A DNA stretch of 64,000 bases, taken from the NCBI RefSeq assembly GCF_034702125.1, contig NC_085857.1, positions 55,682,714-55,746,713 of the forward strand. Direction: 5' to 3'. Positions 43,060 through 55,309 of the stretch are shown in pieces. The notes beneath the pieces are model-generated. The model searched no databases and had not been told where the DNA came from. It worked only from the letters and a program-made list of their open reading frames with translations. A program made the position numbers and the translations under genes. This stretch comes from Engraulis encrasicolus. Taxonomy: Eukaryota; Chordata; Actinopteri; Clupeiformes; Engraulidae. Positions within the stretch are counted from its first letter, which is position 1. Every line of letters begins with the position of its first letter.

Positions 43060-46000
43060 GTAAGTCTGGAGTGGTGTGATGGTTTTCAAAATACAGCAAT
43101 TGCAATGAGCCCTTAATGTAGCATGTTATGTTGTCCTTCAGGTAAGCTGGGCCTGACAAATAGGCCGAATACACCTAAATAGAGTCTTGCTTGCGGGTCA
43201 TTCCATGTCAATTCACATGATTCCCTAGAATCTCCCCAGGTGACCCTCTCCGATTTACCCGATATCTCACATACAGGTACCTTTTGATGTCAATTGAAAG
43301 AATACCAAGTATTAGCACCCTACGTCTAACGGTTGCGTAGATGAAGCCCTCCAAAGTTGGGGTGCCATGCCCACTTTTCAAGCCTGTGAATTGCATACAA
43401 AATTTACAAGCAGATTTTGACACCTCTGGTTTTAGTTTGAAGGAAGATACAGGCCTAAAAATCACCACGGCCCCTCAATATGACCCTGTCTACCAGATGA
43501 TGTGCTTACAAATAGCATGCCTTGATTATTTTTGGCTATATTAAGCCTTAAAAACTGAGTTTGTGGAAAGCGTGATGAAGAGTCTTGCCATTTTGGGGTT
43601 CCAGATCTTGGAAACTATGTATGCTTTGGGAGTTATAATTGATTTTCCATCATATTTGGGAACTGTGCAGTGTATTCCAAAAACATTAGGGCGCTCAGAC
43701 TTTAAATGATAGAATCGGAGGGACTCAAAAACAGCTTTTGGACAAAATGACCTTACAGTACCCTCTACTTCAGGCCTCAAATTAACCATGTGGGCACTTG
43801 ATGACAGGAACCCCCTTTTAACCCCATGTACAGTAGCACTGTATCATACATTCAAGCTTGGAAAAACTTCGTTTTTCAAAGTTTTTTGTATTAATCTTGG
43901 CCTTCAAAGTACATGTTTTTCTCTATATCTTATCAGTGTCTGTTTTGTCTGCTGCCATCTGCTGGTCTAAAAAAGCAACAACAGCGTAATGTAAGAAAAC
44001 AAAAGGGGCTGGAAAATCTTGCCCATAATATACCAAAAAAGCACTGTAATTATACAGTATATTGCTATATACTAATTATGATGCTATATACTAAGCATGA
44101 TGAATATTTCTAGTTTAAATAATTTCTTAAGTGTGACTGCTTAATGCTCAATCATGATGCCAATCCCAAGATGGCCTCGACCCTGCACTACATTTCTACC
44201 ATGGGGGTGGGGGTGTCCTGGTAGAAATGTAATCATGATTGAGCATTCTGCATAATGCTTGTTAAAATCATAATTAATATATAGCAATATACTGTAGAAT
44301 TGAAGTCCTTTATTGGTAAGCTAGCGAGCTTAACCCCTAGGGGGGTCTAGATTTCTAGGCTACTTTATTGGTAAATTATGGGCAAGATTTTCCAGCCCTT
44401 TTGCTTTCTTACATTATGCTGTTGTTACGTTTTTTGACCAGCAGATGGCAGCAGACAAAACAGACACTGTGATAAGACATAGACAAAAACATAAACTTTG
44501 AAGGCCAAGATTAATATGAAGAACTTTGAAAAACAAAGTTTTTCCAAGCTTGAATGTTTGATACAGTGCTACTGTACATAGGATTAAAATGGCGTTCCAG
44601 TTATCAAGTGCCCACATGGTTAATTTGAGACCTGAAGTAGAGGGTACCATGAGGTCATTTTGTCTAAAGGCTGTTTTTGAGTCCCTCCAATTCCATCATT
44701 AAAAGTCTGAGTGACCTAATTTTTTTTGGAATACACTGTACAGTTCCCAAATATGATGGAAAATCAATTATAACTCCCAAAGCATACATAGTTTCCAAGA
44801 TCTGGAACCCCAAAATGGCAAGACTTTTCAACACACATTTCACAAAGTCAGTTTTTAAGGCTTAATATAGCCAAACATAATCAAGGCATGCTATTTGTAA
44901 GTACATCATCTGGTAGACAGGATCATATTGAGGGGCCGTGGTGATTTTTAGGCCTGTATCTTCCTTGAAACTAAAACTAGCGGTCTCCAAATCTGCTTGT
45001 AAATTTGGTGTGCAATTCCTGGGCTGGAAAAGTGGGCATGGCACCCCAACTTTGGAGGGCTTCATCTCCGCAACCGTTAGACGTAGGGTGCTAATACTTG
45101 GTATTCTTTCAATTGACATCAAAAGGTACCTGTATGTGAGATATCGGGTAAATCGGAGAGGGTCATGTGGGGAAGGCGTGTGAATTGACATGGAATGACC
45201 CTTGCATAGAACGTAGTAGTGGTCATTTAGTGATGATGATGATTTGGTTTATTTAGTGTATTCTGAATTCTGTAAAGTGTAAAGTGTAGTTATTTTAAAA
45301 CTATATTGAGTGACAACACAGCTTTCTCGCTATAGGCTATATGATGCAAAGACGTTCTTTCTGTTTTAACTCGCATTGTATTGATTTTTGGCTTGTAGAT
45401 TTGAATTGTGGCTTGAAGGAAGAAGAATTTGAAGAGAATATTTTCCTGAGACAGGAAATAAAAAGGGAAACAGATCGTCATGACATCAAACAGGAAGACT
45501 CTACAGGTACAAAACAACAACAACACATAATTTGTTTGCATTTAGAGTTCCACATTAATTGCTAAGTCGTAAGAAGAAGCCTTCTTGAGAAGGGTCCAGC
45601 TGCAGTAAAACAGTCCCACCCTTAATGCAAGCACGCCCATGGGCGTTCCCGGCATTTGCCGTATTGGCCAATCGTGAAGGGATACTGCATGATGTCATTT
45701 TCAAGGCCATTTCCGGATGAAGGCTCCATGTTTTCAAAGATATCCCGTGCAAATTGTTATCTTCCAGAGAAACGTTTCACTGAACATTCCACTGACATAA
45801 TATTCTCAACAATTTATGTAAGAAAGTGAGATAAATCACACGTTTTCTAATCCCAATATGTATTTTGCTTTGTCTTCCCGTACCTCGGGCATTGTAGCCT
45901 TCTGTTTAGAACTCGTGTCGCTATGCACAGATTTGTCATAACGTATCAGGTCGCCAAAATGCTTTGATTTCAACACAACGTTGACACATTGACAGTATAT

Positions 46001-48707
46001 ATTGCCTAAATATATACTGTCAATGCGTTGGCATTACCTCACCTCGCTGTGTGTATCGAGGTCACTGTTAACACTGGGTAGGCTATATGATTAAACCACA
46101 GATTTATCCTTTCCAGGATATTAACACACCCCGACAAATAATAATTAAAAAACCCTTTTAGGCGAGGTTGTTCACTTGGTAAGACATTATATAGGCTACT
46201 TAGAAAAGTTGTACGATGTACATCAGCAACACATTCCCGACTTTTTGAAGTAATGAGTGTCACCTCACCACAGTTATGTGGCCAGCTTGAAAAGAGCAGA
46301 TATTAATGAAAAAATATGAAATAGTATTTGAAATAGCAATAGGCTATTTGTTTGTTTTATTGGAGAAAACGATTTCTTCATTACCATTGGCCTACCATAC
46401 TCCATGTCTGTCTATGATTTAGGAGTGACCACACCATTGAAGCTTACCTCTTTATCCAGGAGAGGTTCCAGATTGGCCTGTCTTAATTCAAAGGCCATCA
46501 GAAAACAGAGAAAAATTTTCCTACCATCATAACCAGTGTTTGTGCATACATAATCAGGGCCGCTGACAGCTTTGGCTTTGCCCAGGACAAAGTCATCTGA
46601 AAGGGCCCCCCACTCAATACATAGACTACATACAATGTAATGAGGACCCATTCCTGGACCCCTCGTCTCACTGGGCCCAGGTCAACGGACCCCTTTGTCT
46701 CCCCTGCATGTAGGGCACATACATTGCTGAAAGAAGTGAACGAGACAGGAATGAAATGTGAATTTATTTCTGTTTACTTTTACACTATGAAGTGTGAACG
46801 GTCAACAAGAGGGTTAACACAAAGTTTGAAATTGTGTTTGACCAGTCTCAAATGTGCATTTAACTAATAACTAAAAATAAGGCATTGGCATTAAATACAG
46901 ACTGATACATACTATAAATACAGACACCCAAACAGTGTGCAATAATAAGATTAACATACTGATGGACAATAAATACACAAACACAGTGGACACACACACA
47001 CGGCAGGAGGAGTTCATACAGGTGGTGTGAAGAGGCTGTATACAAGGTGCAAAGTGTAAAGTGTAAGTGGCATGGTGAAAGAAGTGTTCATGGAATATTC
47101 TCCCGTGTCCTTGGTTATTCATGTGGTTTTCTTCAGTGCGTTGAGGAGTCTGATGGCTTGTGGAAAGAAGTCGTTTCCCAGTGTGCTTTTGCAGCACCGC
47201 ATGCTGGGCTAGCGCTTCCCTGATGGTAGTAGGGAGAACAGGTAGGGGTGATCTTATGAGCTTTTCTGCTGTCCTCACCACTCTCTGTACTGCCTTCTAG
47301 TCTTCAGCTTGACGGCTGCCATGCCAGACAGAGAGGCTGCTGGTCAGGATGCTCTCAATGACACCCCTGTAGAAGGTGGTGAGTGCCGTTGTGGGGAGGT
47401 CGGCTCTTCTCTCATCCTTCGCAGGAAGTGGAGTAGTGTCTGTGCCTTTTTGAGATGGTGGAGCCATGTGGTGCAGTTGGCAGAGGAGGAGCGGCACAGT
47501 GGTTGGTGCTGGGTTGATCAGGTTCAGATCCGAAGTTGCTGGTGTCATCAGCCCTCCCTCTGAAAACTGGCTCTGTGCCTGTCAAAAAAAGGCATGTTAA
47601 TGTTATGAATGACAATTAAGACAAAAACAACCACCCCCTATCTACCTACAGAAGGACATGACATGAGCACGTGCATATGCTTGTGCACATGCCCCCCCAC
47701 ACACTGCTACTGTCTTAAAGTTTGGTGCACGTGCATGCATGCACGCCTATTCTCCCCCCTTTGCCTCAAGTCAAGTGTGCATTTTAGAGGTTGTCCTCAC
47801 CTGCACATGTGTGAAGAGCAGGAAGATTGGAGGTTGAGGATGAAGAGGCAGGGCAGGAGGTTCTCCTTGTGAGCGGCCCTGGTCCTGATGCTGATTGCCC
47901 ATCACCATGCTGTGGCTCATCAAACCCATTACCGGCATATCAATGCTGAACAGGAACGACTGCTTCCATCTGCACGCATGCACACAGACATACACACACA
48001 CACACACGAGAGGGATACATAGAATACACTACATAAAAATCACACCCATCATTTTAATGCAGAACACCAGGCTGAAGAGATACACAGCTTCTGGCCTGTG
48101 CAGGGATCACTACAGTGCCAGTGTTTTGTATTATCCTCTATCCACATTTTTTTTCAATAAATAAACACAGCACAGAAAGGAATTACTGTATGAAATACTT
48201 ATTGGTCTAGTGCAGAACAAAACAGATTCAGTGTTTTACTCACCACTGTGTGCAAGTTTCTGTGTTCAGCTCAGGTGGAAGCCTCCATCACAACATGTTG
48301 GTACTGACATTAACCATCCTTCAGAAAACTGCCTCTGCCTGTCAGAAATAGCAAAATAATGTTAACACAACAAGGTAGTATCTTAAAAATATCCTTAACC
48401 AAAGACAGACAGACACACACTGCCACTGTCTTGGTTCTAGGACACACACACGCCCTTTAAGGGTCACATCACATGTAATGGCCGGGTTCTCACTCACTCA
48501 CTCACTCCTTTTCTCCTACTTTTGCCTCAGACAATGCAGTGAGTTTTTAAAAATTGGCCTTACCTGCTCCTGTGTGAAGGACAGGAAGGGAGGTTGAGGA
48601 TGGAGCTGCCAGTCAGGAGGTCCAGAGCTGTCCTGGTCCATCACCATCATGTGGATCATCAACCCCAACCCCAACTTCTTATATCTGCGTGAACACATTC
48701 ACGAACA

Positions 48708-48797
<90 letters not shown>

Positions 48798-50019
48798 AGG
48801 CGAGATACAGGTTATATGGCACATTAGGAGGCATGGGTATTGTTGCACTCTAGATGTTTAGAAATAAGTAGGTGCGTGGACCCAAAAAGTAGAGTTCAAT
48901 GTGGGAGTACACTAAATAAGACACTGAGGTCAAGTCACTGCTCTCTGATGGCAGCAACCTGAAACATCTGCTCTACTCTGCTCTGAGAAAAATAAAACAA
49001 AAAATCTGCTTGTGCTTGACCTTAGTGTCTTATTTAGTGTGTGAACCTGCTCCCACATTGAACTATATGGCACATTTAAAATCAGACCTAGGGTAGGGTG
49101 GGGTAAATGATTTGTTAGCGATTTCTCGTACAATATGAATAATTACACAAAACCTGTTTTTCATTCTTTGCTTGTGACTGGCTGAAGACATTTATTAGAA
49201 ATAGCCTGTGTTTACTCTTTCAAATCATAATCACTACTACACAAATGACCCAAATCAAAAGTTTATGCACCCTTATTTCTGACGCTGTAGGCCTATGTTG
49301 TCTCCTTTAGCATCAATGACCTCTTGAAATCGTTTGTGGTTGTCTTAATCTTCTCAGATGGCAAAACAGCCCATTCTTCCTGGCAAAAACCTTACGTTTG
49401 AGGTTTCCACTGTGGTACTCAGTGATGTTGAGATCCGGAGAGTGAGGTGGTCACTCAACAACCTACATTTTATTTATTCCTGAAGCTTATGACAGGTTGA
49501 CCTGGCTTTCTGTTTTGGATTATTGTCATGTTGGGATGCCCAAACAATATCCCATGTGCAGCTTCAAGGCTGATGAGTGTCAAATTTCCTCCGGTATTTT
49601 TCACATGTTAATATATTCATTGTTTTATGAGTATGGACCAAAGTACAGTGCCTTTGTAACTCGTATGTCCCCAAACCATCAGTGGTCCATCACCATGTCT
49701 CACACACAGGATGGTGTAACTTTCATCATGGGCCATGTTGACTGTTCTCCAAATGTAAATGTGGCTTAAAAAAGTTGATCTAATTTTAGGATAAGCGACA
49801 CAACGTCTGGGAAGGACTGTATAATTGATGTATGCACCAGCTTAACAACTCAACTGTAGTCGTCTGACTGGATCTATTTTTCTACAGCAGCGGAGATCTC
49901 CACGTCATTAGAAGAAGAGGAGGAGCAGGAGCAGCAGCAGGAGCAGGAGGATCACCGAGAAATATGGATTTCAGAGGACAGTGAAGAGGAATCTCACCGA
50001 CATATCCCAACTCGTACAA
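43056..50019 (+). CDS. ZNF4: zinc-finger gene, N-terminal exons only (exon 5 missing at assembly gap)
   Basis: Join 43056-43059, 45399-45506, 49888-50019 gives M plus 36 and 44 residues, ending at the same phase 1 as ZNF5. Intron 4 sequence continues past the point equivalent to 58.1 kb in ZNF5 and stops at the N gap (51264). The zinc-finger exon is therefore absent from the assembly, not shown to be absent from the genome. Exons 3 and 4 equal those of ZNF5 by eye. Introns 1, 2 and 3 carry the large insertions that distinguish segment A. Confidence 0.65.
43195..45201 (+). mobile_element. 2.0-kb near-complete palindrome, 4-bp TSD TTGC, segment A only
   Basis: GGGTCATTCCATGTCAATTC left, inverse right; arms of about 900 bp mirror around a short centre near 44.1-44.3 kb. 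TTGC at 43191-43194 and 45202-45205; segment B has the uninterrupted site at 55441. No transposase. The open frames inside are mirror images and not genes. Superfamily uncertain (4-bp TSDs occur in several). Confidence 0.82.
45399..45506 (+). CDS. ZNF4 exon 3: DLN...DST cassette
   Basis: 108 nt, acceptor TTGTAG, donor GTACAA. Reads [35 protein letters not shown]; all three psi-K-x-E sites present. Confidence 0.75.
47110..47480 (-). pseudogene. LINE RT C-terminal fragment, minus strand
   Basis: Minus-strand frames read KKAQTLLHFLRRM, LTTFYRGVIESILTSSLSVW, VVRTAEKLIRSPLP and NDFFPQAIRLLNALKKTT then a stop: the C-terminal part of an L2/Rex1-like reverse transcriptase broken by frameshifts and a deletion. 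Confidence 0.7.
47500..48700 (-). repeat. Duplicated exon-like GT-AG blocks, minus strand
   Basis: On the minus strand, two blocks ending at about 47802 and 48566 are preceded by TGCAG/CGCAG and followed by GTGAGG/GTAAGG. They read related peptides (VMGNQHQDQGRSQG, LHPQPPIFLLFT and VMDQDSSGPP, LHPQPPFLSFT). A second pair upstream of each shares CAGTTTTC(A/T)GA(A/G)GG. This looks like a tandemly duplicated, decayed two-exon fragment. Host gene not identified. Confidence 0.4.
48706..48795 (+). repeat. (CA)n microsatellite
   Basis: Pure CA run of about 90 bp. Confidence 0.95.
48893..49064 (+). mobile_element. Fold-back MITE (AGTTCAATGTGGGAG...CTCCCACATTGAACT-like)
   Basis: AGTTCAATGTGGGAG with ACTAAATAAGACACT on the left; AGTGTCTTATTTAGTGT with TCCCACATTGAACT on the right. 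About 172 bp. Confidence 0.6.
49109..49770 (+). mobile_element. Relic Tc1-like half element in ZNF4 intron 3
   Basis: Same family as 22717-24348; its left TIR was removed by the 45584-49108 block. The embedded 90-codon frame is not a gene. Confidence 0.6.
49888..50019 (+). CDS. ZNF4 exon 4: E/Q-rich acidic segment (type II)
   Basis: 132 nt (44 codons), acceptor TTCTACAG, donor GTACGT. Reads [20 protein letters not shown], then [16 protein letters not shown] and RHIPTRT. Identical by eye to ZNF5 exon 4. Confidence 0.72.
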
Positions 50020-50167
50020 GTACGTTTTGAAAGTTTTATATCTTCAGAAACTGTTAAATCACCTCCTCTACTTTCATGTAGACAGAATAAGCAGTTCATT
50101 TGAGTTAAATTGGAAACAAGCAGAGGTGGCAAAAGTTAAAAAAAAAAAAATGCAGTTTTCTTCCAAT

Positions 50168-50484
50168 TAGGGGAGGGCGATATGGCAAAAATGTCATATC
50201 ACGTTTTGTTAACAAAATCTCCATTTTGATTTTTAAAAAATTGAACAAAAACAACCGTCATATACTTGCAATTTGCAATTTGCAGTTAGTAAAATGTTAA
50301 CACACTGATGACACTCATAAAGTGCACAATTGGAATACAATACTAAGTAAACATCACTCTGATACTGATACTGACATCCTCACTGCAAGACGATCGATAC
50401 GATTTCTCCACTTTGGCAGATTCAAGACGATCTTGTATCGATATCACGATTCACGATTTAATATCGCCATATCGCCCACCCCTA
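50168..50484 (+). mobile_element. hAT MITE (TAGGGGAGGGCGATATGGC), 8-bp TSD CTTCCAAT
   Basis: Inverted ends TAGGGGAGGGCGATATGGC and GCCATATCGCCCACCCCTA; CTTCCAAT at 50160-50167 and 50485-50492. Also in segment B, so older than the A/B split. Confidence 0.9.
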
Positions 50485-51263
50485 CTTCCAATACAGGTAA
50501 CTTATGTGAGTAACCTGCGCACTTGTCTTACATGCAGTTGACTCTGCACTGGTTCGATTTGGGTTGGGTTGGGTTCAAAATAGTCTTTACAAAATATTAA
50601 TACACCCTTTCACTGCAACACATTTTTTAAAAATTGCTGTAAGGAACAGTACTGCAAGGGAAGGACAGAACTATTTCCAAACTCGAGCATTTCATGCTCT
50701 CCTTTAGAGAGGGAGCTTTGCCAAACATCTTGTAAGATAAAGCAAGCCCGCACTTTTCTGGTATCCACGTGACGTCAAGTGAATGTAGATTTAGGAGACC
50801 CTCGGTTAAGAAACCTTTAGTAGACTTATGACTTGAGTTGAGAATAATTGAAGTTCTTGTTTAGATAGCCTTTAGTAGTCCAAACGCCGGAAGGAAGGAA
50901 GACCATTTTCAGTCCATGCTCAATTTGGAAAAGTATGTAGTTACTGCATTTTGCCTTTGTAGGACATAATTGATGAGAGCAGTCTGTATGATGGGTGTTT
51001 GTGTACTTAACATCCGATGAAGTTAAAGCTGATGCCTGCTCCTCAGTCTGTCTTGGGAGAGTTTTGCTTGGTCTGTAATGGTAAGAGTCGCATGAAAACT
51101 GAAAATAAAGTCTGCGACACCAAGCTCCTGTTTCTCTCGTTTTAATGTGACGTTTCGGGCAGCATGCCCTTCATCAGACATCATGAAAGGTGCTTGGTGT
51201 TTTTTTCGGAGCTCAGAAACGATATTTTTATTGCTCCTGGCCTGACTCCCACCACATTTTGAG

Positions 51264-51363
51264 NNNNNNNNNNNNNNNNNNNNNNNNNNNNNNNNNNNNN
51301 NNNNNNNNNNNNNNNNNNNNNNNNNNNNNNNNNNNNNNNNNNNNNNNNNNNNNNNNNNNNNNN
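51264..51363. other. Assembly gap: exactly 100 Ns
   Basis: A run of exactly 100 N is a common placeholder for a join of unknown size. It falls between the truncated ZNF4 copy and the start of segment B. Confidence 0.98.
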
Positions 51364-51753
51364 AATCATGTGAAAAAGGCAGTGGTTAAATTCACTTTTG
51401 TGAAATGGGCCTTCACTCGCTGTCAATATGATTTTTTTTTTAACATTACCACTTAATCAGATTAATAATGTATTTTTTCATCAAATTATGCCTAATTCAA
51501 TCAATTATTTATGCCCTACTTTTCTCAAACAGCAAGGTACCCTACCCTCGTCATCCCTTCATCACTTTAGCTAGGTTGCAAATAAATAGGTAAATACTAA
51601 ATAGGTCAGCACTCATGTGCCGTTTACATGCATGGCTCATGTGAACACAACCATTAAGTTGCTTTATATGCCATACAATGGGCATAGAGAATACACTTGG
51701 AGACTCATACATACACTTAAGTATGATGATCAATGTAATGTGTGGGCATCTAT

Positions 51754-51943
51754 CAGCGGTGTAGTCTACTTTTTTGAAGTGGGTATACTATATTTGAACA
51801 TTTTTGGAAGTGGGTATACTGTATATATTTATGCTATTCTAAATAATGGATCAATCAATTTTAAGTGGGTATATACTGAAGCCCCTAAAATTTAGAAGTG
51901 GGTATACTCCGTATACCTGCGTTCTACGTAGACTACACCACTG
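51754..51943 (+). mobile_element. hAT MITE, 8-bp TSD GCATCTAT, segment B only
   Basis: CAGCGGTGTAGTCTAC left and GTAGACTACACCACTG right; GCATCTAT at 51746-51753 and 51944-51951. GTGGGTATACT-type repeats inside. Nested in a 409-bp insertion (51601-52009) absent from A. Confidence 0.85.
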
Positions 51944-52279
51944 GCATCTATGTAGTAAAACGGACTCCCAAGGAAGAGCATCTCTGACGACAGTTATGGA
52001 GGCCAATCTCTCTGCACTGGGAACACAAAGGTTAAAGGTGCACTGTGTTAAAGGGGTTAAAGGTGCACTTTCTGCTGCCAGATTTGATCTTTTCATGACT
52101 ATATACTGAATAAAAAATTACTATAGTATAACCAGAATTATAGTGTGTTAAAGCTGAAATGGCTACTTTCATGTATAAGAGTGGATGAATAGCCTACTTT
52201 TGATGGTGGTGGTATACTTATAAGTAGCCTGTATTTTTTTGAATGGACAACATGAATAGCCTACTGGAAACAGAACACT

Positions 52280-52399
<120 letters not shown>

Positions 52400-52489
52400 T
52401 CACAGTGTAGATTTGAGTATCCTCTATGAGAGTAGGTCTGAGCTCCACAATGTGCAGGGCGTGGGATTTGTTGTATTTCGCTTGGTATT

Positions 52490-52617
52490 AAAATAATACC
52501 GGAATAGGCCTACTCTCATGCTCAAACTCTATGGTGATGCTCTGTGTAAACCACAAGACCCAGACTGCAATTCGTCACTTCCCTTCACCCGTGGAGAGGG
52601 CAGCTGTAAACAAACCA
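52490..52617 (+). promoter_or_regulatory. Conserved upstream block of ZNF5 (candidate promoter)
   Basis: Same ordered words as the ZNF2 and ZNF4 upstream blocks, next to exon 1. Confidence 0.5.
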
Positions 52618-52665
52618 GCCACATCGGACGACCAAAGCTGATTATAATCACTGTGGACTTTCTTG
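52618..52665 (+). other. ZNF5 exon 1 (non-coding)
   Basis: CCACATCGG to ACTTTCTTG, donor GTGAGA at 52666. No ATG. Confidence 0.6.
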
Positions 52666-53026
52666 GTGAGAAATTTTGATATTTACAGTGAAGAGGTGAC
52701 GTGTCATTCGATTTATCGACTCGATATAGGCCTATCTTGGGGAAATTCCTATGACCAGTTACGTAGCAGACAAATGACACGATTGTGTAGCATAGCCGCA
52801 GAGTTGGTTTACGCATGCAACTAGACAAGTCCCCCCACCCCCCCATTTATCAGTGTTAGGAAGGTTAGGCTACTTGTTAAATGCCCGCGGTTTACACGTG
52901 TGAGTTGCTTATTCTAAATTCTTGATGCATTTTAATGCGATAGCTAGCCTACCGTGATGATAGGCGGATTTTGCCCCCGTGTCCCTCTTTGAATGTGATC
53001 GAATCTCCAATTTGGGAATGCATATC

Positions 53027-54553
53027 TAGGGTGACCAGATTTGGATTTGTAAAAAGGAGGACACTTTAGGGGGGGGGGGGGGGTGGGAGGGGGTTGTTTG
53101 GGGGTCATCGGTGTATCCAGAGGCGATTCTAGGGCCAGATGGGGCCCCAAACGAAAATGCAAAAGAATGAGCACTTTACCCCATATCGTCACTACTGTGG
53201 TAAAATCTGATCTGTTATTCACTATCTAGGGCCTTGGGGGCCCCAAGCGGCTGCCTGCCTTGCCTGGTGGCAAGATGCACCTCTGGGTGTATCTGTGTAT
53301 CTACAGGTATGAAGTATATGGGTATGAGGTATGATAGTAGGCCTATAAAGTATCAACGCATCCAAAATGGCCATTTGTTTAAAAGCCACTTGAACTTTTT
53401 GGCATGCACATTCATTTGTCTACCATAAATGACAATTAAAATCTCGTCAGTTACACCTATAGGCCTATCACATAATTTGTGTGATCATATGATGCAGAGT
53501 GTGCCTTTGTTACAATCCTAGATAGTAGGCCTAACACCTATATTGGAGTAGCTTAACAGCATAACAATGCAGCTCAATTTCATAGGCCTATTCTAATTTC
53601 TGCATTAGGTTTTTAAAAATAGATTCACCATCATGTAGGCCCATCTCAGCCATTCCCCACAAAGATGAATGGCATTAGGCTATATAACATTGGAAACTAA
53701 ATATAAAAAACACAACATTTGTGGTTTTCAACTGAATTGATAATGAAGTTCTATTAGGCTACATTTTAGGCTTAATATGTTTATGAGACACCTCACAATT
53801 TACCCCTCCACTGTCATCCATTAGGCCTATTTAGATAGGCTATTTGTAGTGGCATGGTGCTCAGAGATTAGCAATGGGCACTGCAGCCATTAAGAGAGGA
53901 ACTGGAGTTTTACCTACCATTAATAACACATACAGCGTTATCAATAACTGCAAAGGCAATAGACAGAAGAAGAAGCTGATGAAGAAGAAGCTTAATGTCT
54001 TAACTCAGGAATGAGTCCTTCTAGCTCCGAGAAATTGCTTTTGCAAATAACTTGGAAATGTCAGATCATGAAAGAATTTTTAGGCTAAGTCTTGTGACAA
54101 GGTGTAACAAAACTTGTACCTCCCTAAATGATGGATTTGGTGGTGTTACTACTCCTGTGTTAGATTACCTTCATACCTGGCTTCACACGCGGGATTTTTT
54201 TTTCAACTCCACCGCGAACGTGCATTTGCGTTTCTATCGGCATTGCAGTCCGTCGAACCGGCGGACATATGCACTTTCGCTTGTAAACATGGGGCGCACT
54301 GGCTAGTCCCCTAGACTACTTCTTTCGGACACATGGTGCGAAGTGGCTAGATTTAATGAGAAGGGCGTAACTAATTTGTGAACGGTAGAGAGAAACCTGG
54401 AGTGGAGTCAAATGGAACGGAGTGAAAATTACAGTGCAGATAGGTCTATATTTCAGGCAGAAATCCCGGACATTTCTGAAATTCCCCCCCGACATTTTTT
54501 TAGGTCTCAAAAGCAGGACATGTCCGGGGAAAACCGGACGTCTGGTCACCCTA
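53027..54553 (+). mobile_element. 1.5-kb hAT element (TAGGGTGACCAGA), 8-bp TSD, segment B only
   Basis: TAGGGTGACCAGA left, TCTGGTCACCCTA right; TGCATATC at 53019-53026 and 54554-54561. Segment A has the empty site TGCATATC at 42302-42309. No transposase; internal GGGGCCCC/GGCCTA-rich repeats. In ZNF5 intron 1. Confidence 0.92.
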
Positions 54554-55058
54554 TGCATATCTCACACTGCTGGGTCCTTTCTGCTGATATCTGTGTCCAT
54601 ATCGGACTGTCGCCATCATCGGGAGGGATGTTTACAGAATATAGCCTAATAATTTAGTTCATTTAGTTACGGTAATTTAGTGTCCATCCTTACACACTGA
54701 ATATTACTGTCCGTGTTGTGCGTTGTGTCAAAAGAGCAAGATTCACCTAAGTTTGATGCCATTACAATTATCATTCTGATGTGTAATTCGGGAACAAGTA
54801 GGCTCCTATTGATGCAAATATAGGCTATACTGTATGTCAGTCAATAGAATCAAGCGACTATATAGACAACTAGAGTGAAACATTTCACACCAGCTAAGCC
54901 CATAGTAGTAGGCCTACACTGCTGTGGTCATGAATAGTGTATCTGTAGGCTACTTCATAACATGATAATGTCAGATGCCGCCCGTTATGGCATGCTTACA
55001 ATACTGCTGTAGTGATGTGTGTAACATGGAAATGACATAATCCTACTGCTGTAGAAGT

Positions 55059-55090
55059 GGCGTGCGTGCGTGCGTGCGTGCGTGCGCGCG

Positions 55091-55122
<32 letters not shown>

Positions 55123-55146
55123 TGCGCGCGTGTGTGTGTGTGTGTG
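55059..55146 (+). repeat. (CGTG)n/(TG)n microsatellite
   Basis: Interrupted form of the segment A TG array. Confidence 0.92.
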
Positions 55147-55278
55147 AAAAAAGACCATCATGTGTGCATGTGTAGGATGGGTAGTTGTAGATGTAAAACA
55201 TTTCGCTTTATGGCCTACTAGTATTTTTACTTAATGCCATAGCATGGTAACTAACCACTCTACTGTGTTCTGTTGCAG

Positions 55279-55309
55279 TTAAACACATTTTGAACCCATC
55301 CGATCATGG
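55279..55309 (+). CDS. ZNF5 exon 2: start-codon microexon
   Basis: Acceptor TTGCAG ends 55278, ATG 55306-55308, then G and donor GTAAGT. One substitution from ZNF4 in the exon (TTTTGAACCC versus TTTGGAACCC). Confidence 0.77.

Larger units (their letters stand above)
45584..49108 (+). other. 3.5-kb block in segment A replacing 104 bp of segment B
   Basis: Homology with segment B stops after AAGAAGAAGCC and resumes at TTTGTTAGCGATTTCTCG (B: 55811-55914). The block contains a 17-bp perfect hairpin (45987-46003 with 46009-46025), a minus-strand LINE fragment, exon-like minus-strand repeats, a CA array and a MITE. No target duplication, so it arose by more than one event or by deletion on the B side. 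Confidence 0.6.

Noticed and set aside
43208..45191. Several 60-109 codon frames on both strands at 43.2-45.2 kb
   Set aside because: They mirror each other across the 2-kb palindrome and match no family.
49497..49769. 90-codon frame present twice (also 56301-56573)
   Set aside because: Part of a Tc1-like relic TIR; duplicated with segments A and B, no known domain.
51181..51456. Open frames crossing the N run
   Set aside because: Artefact of translating Ns.
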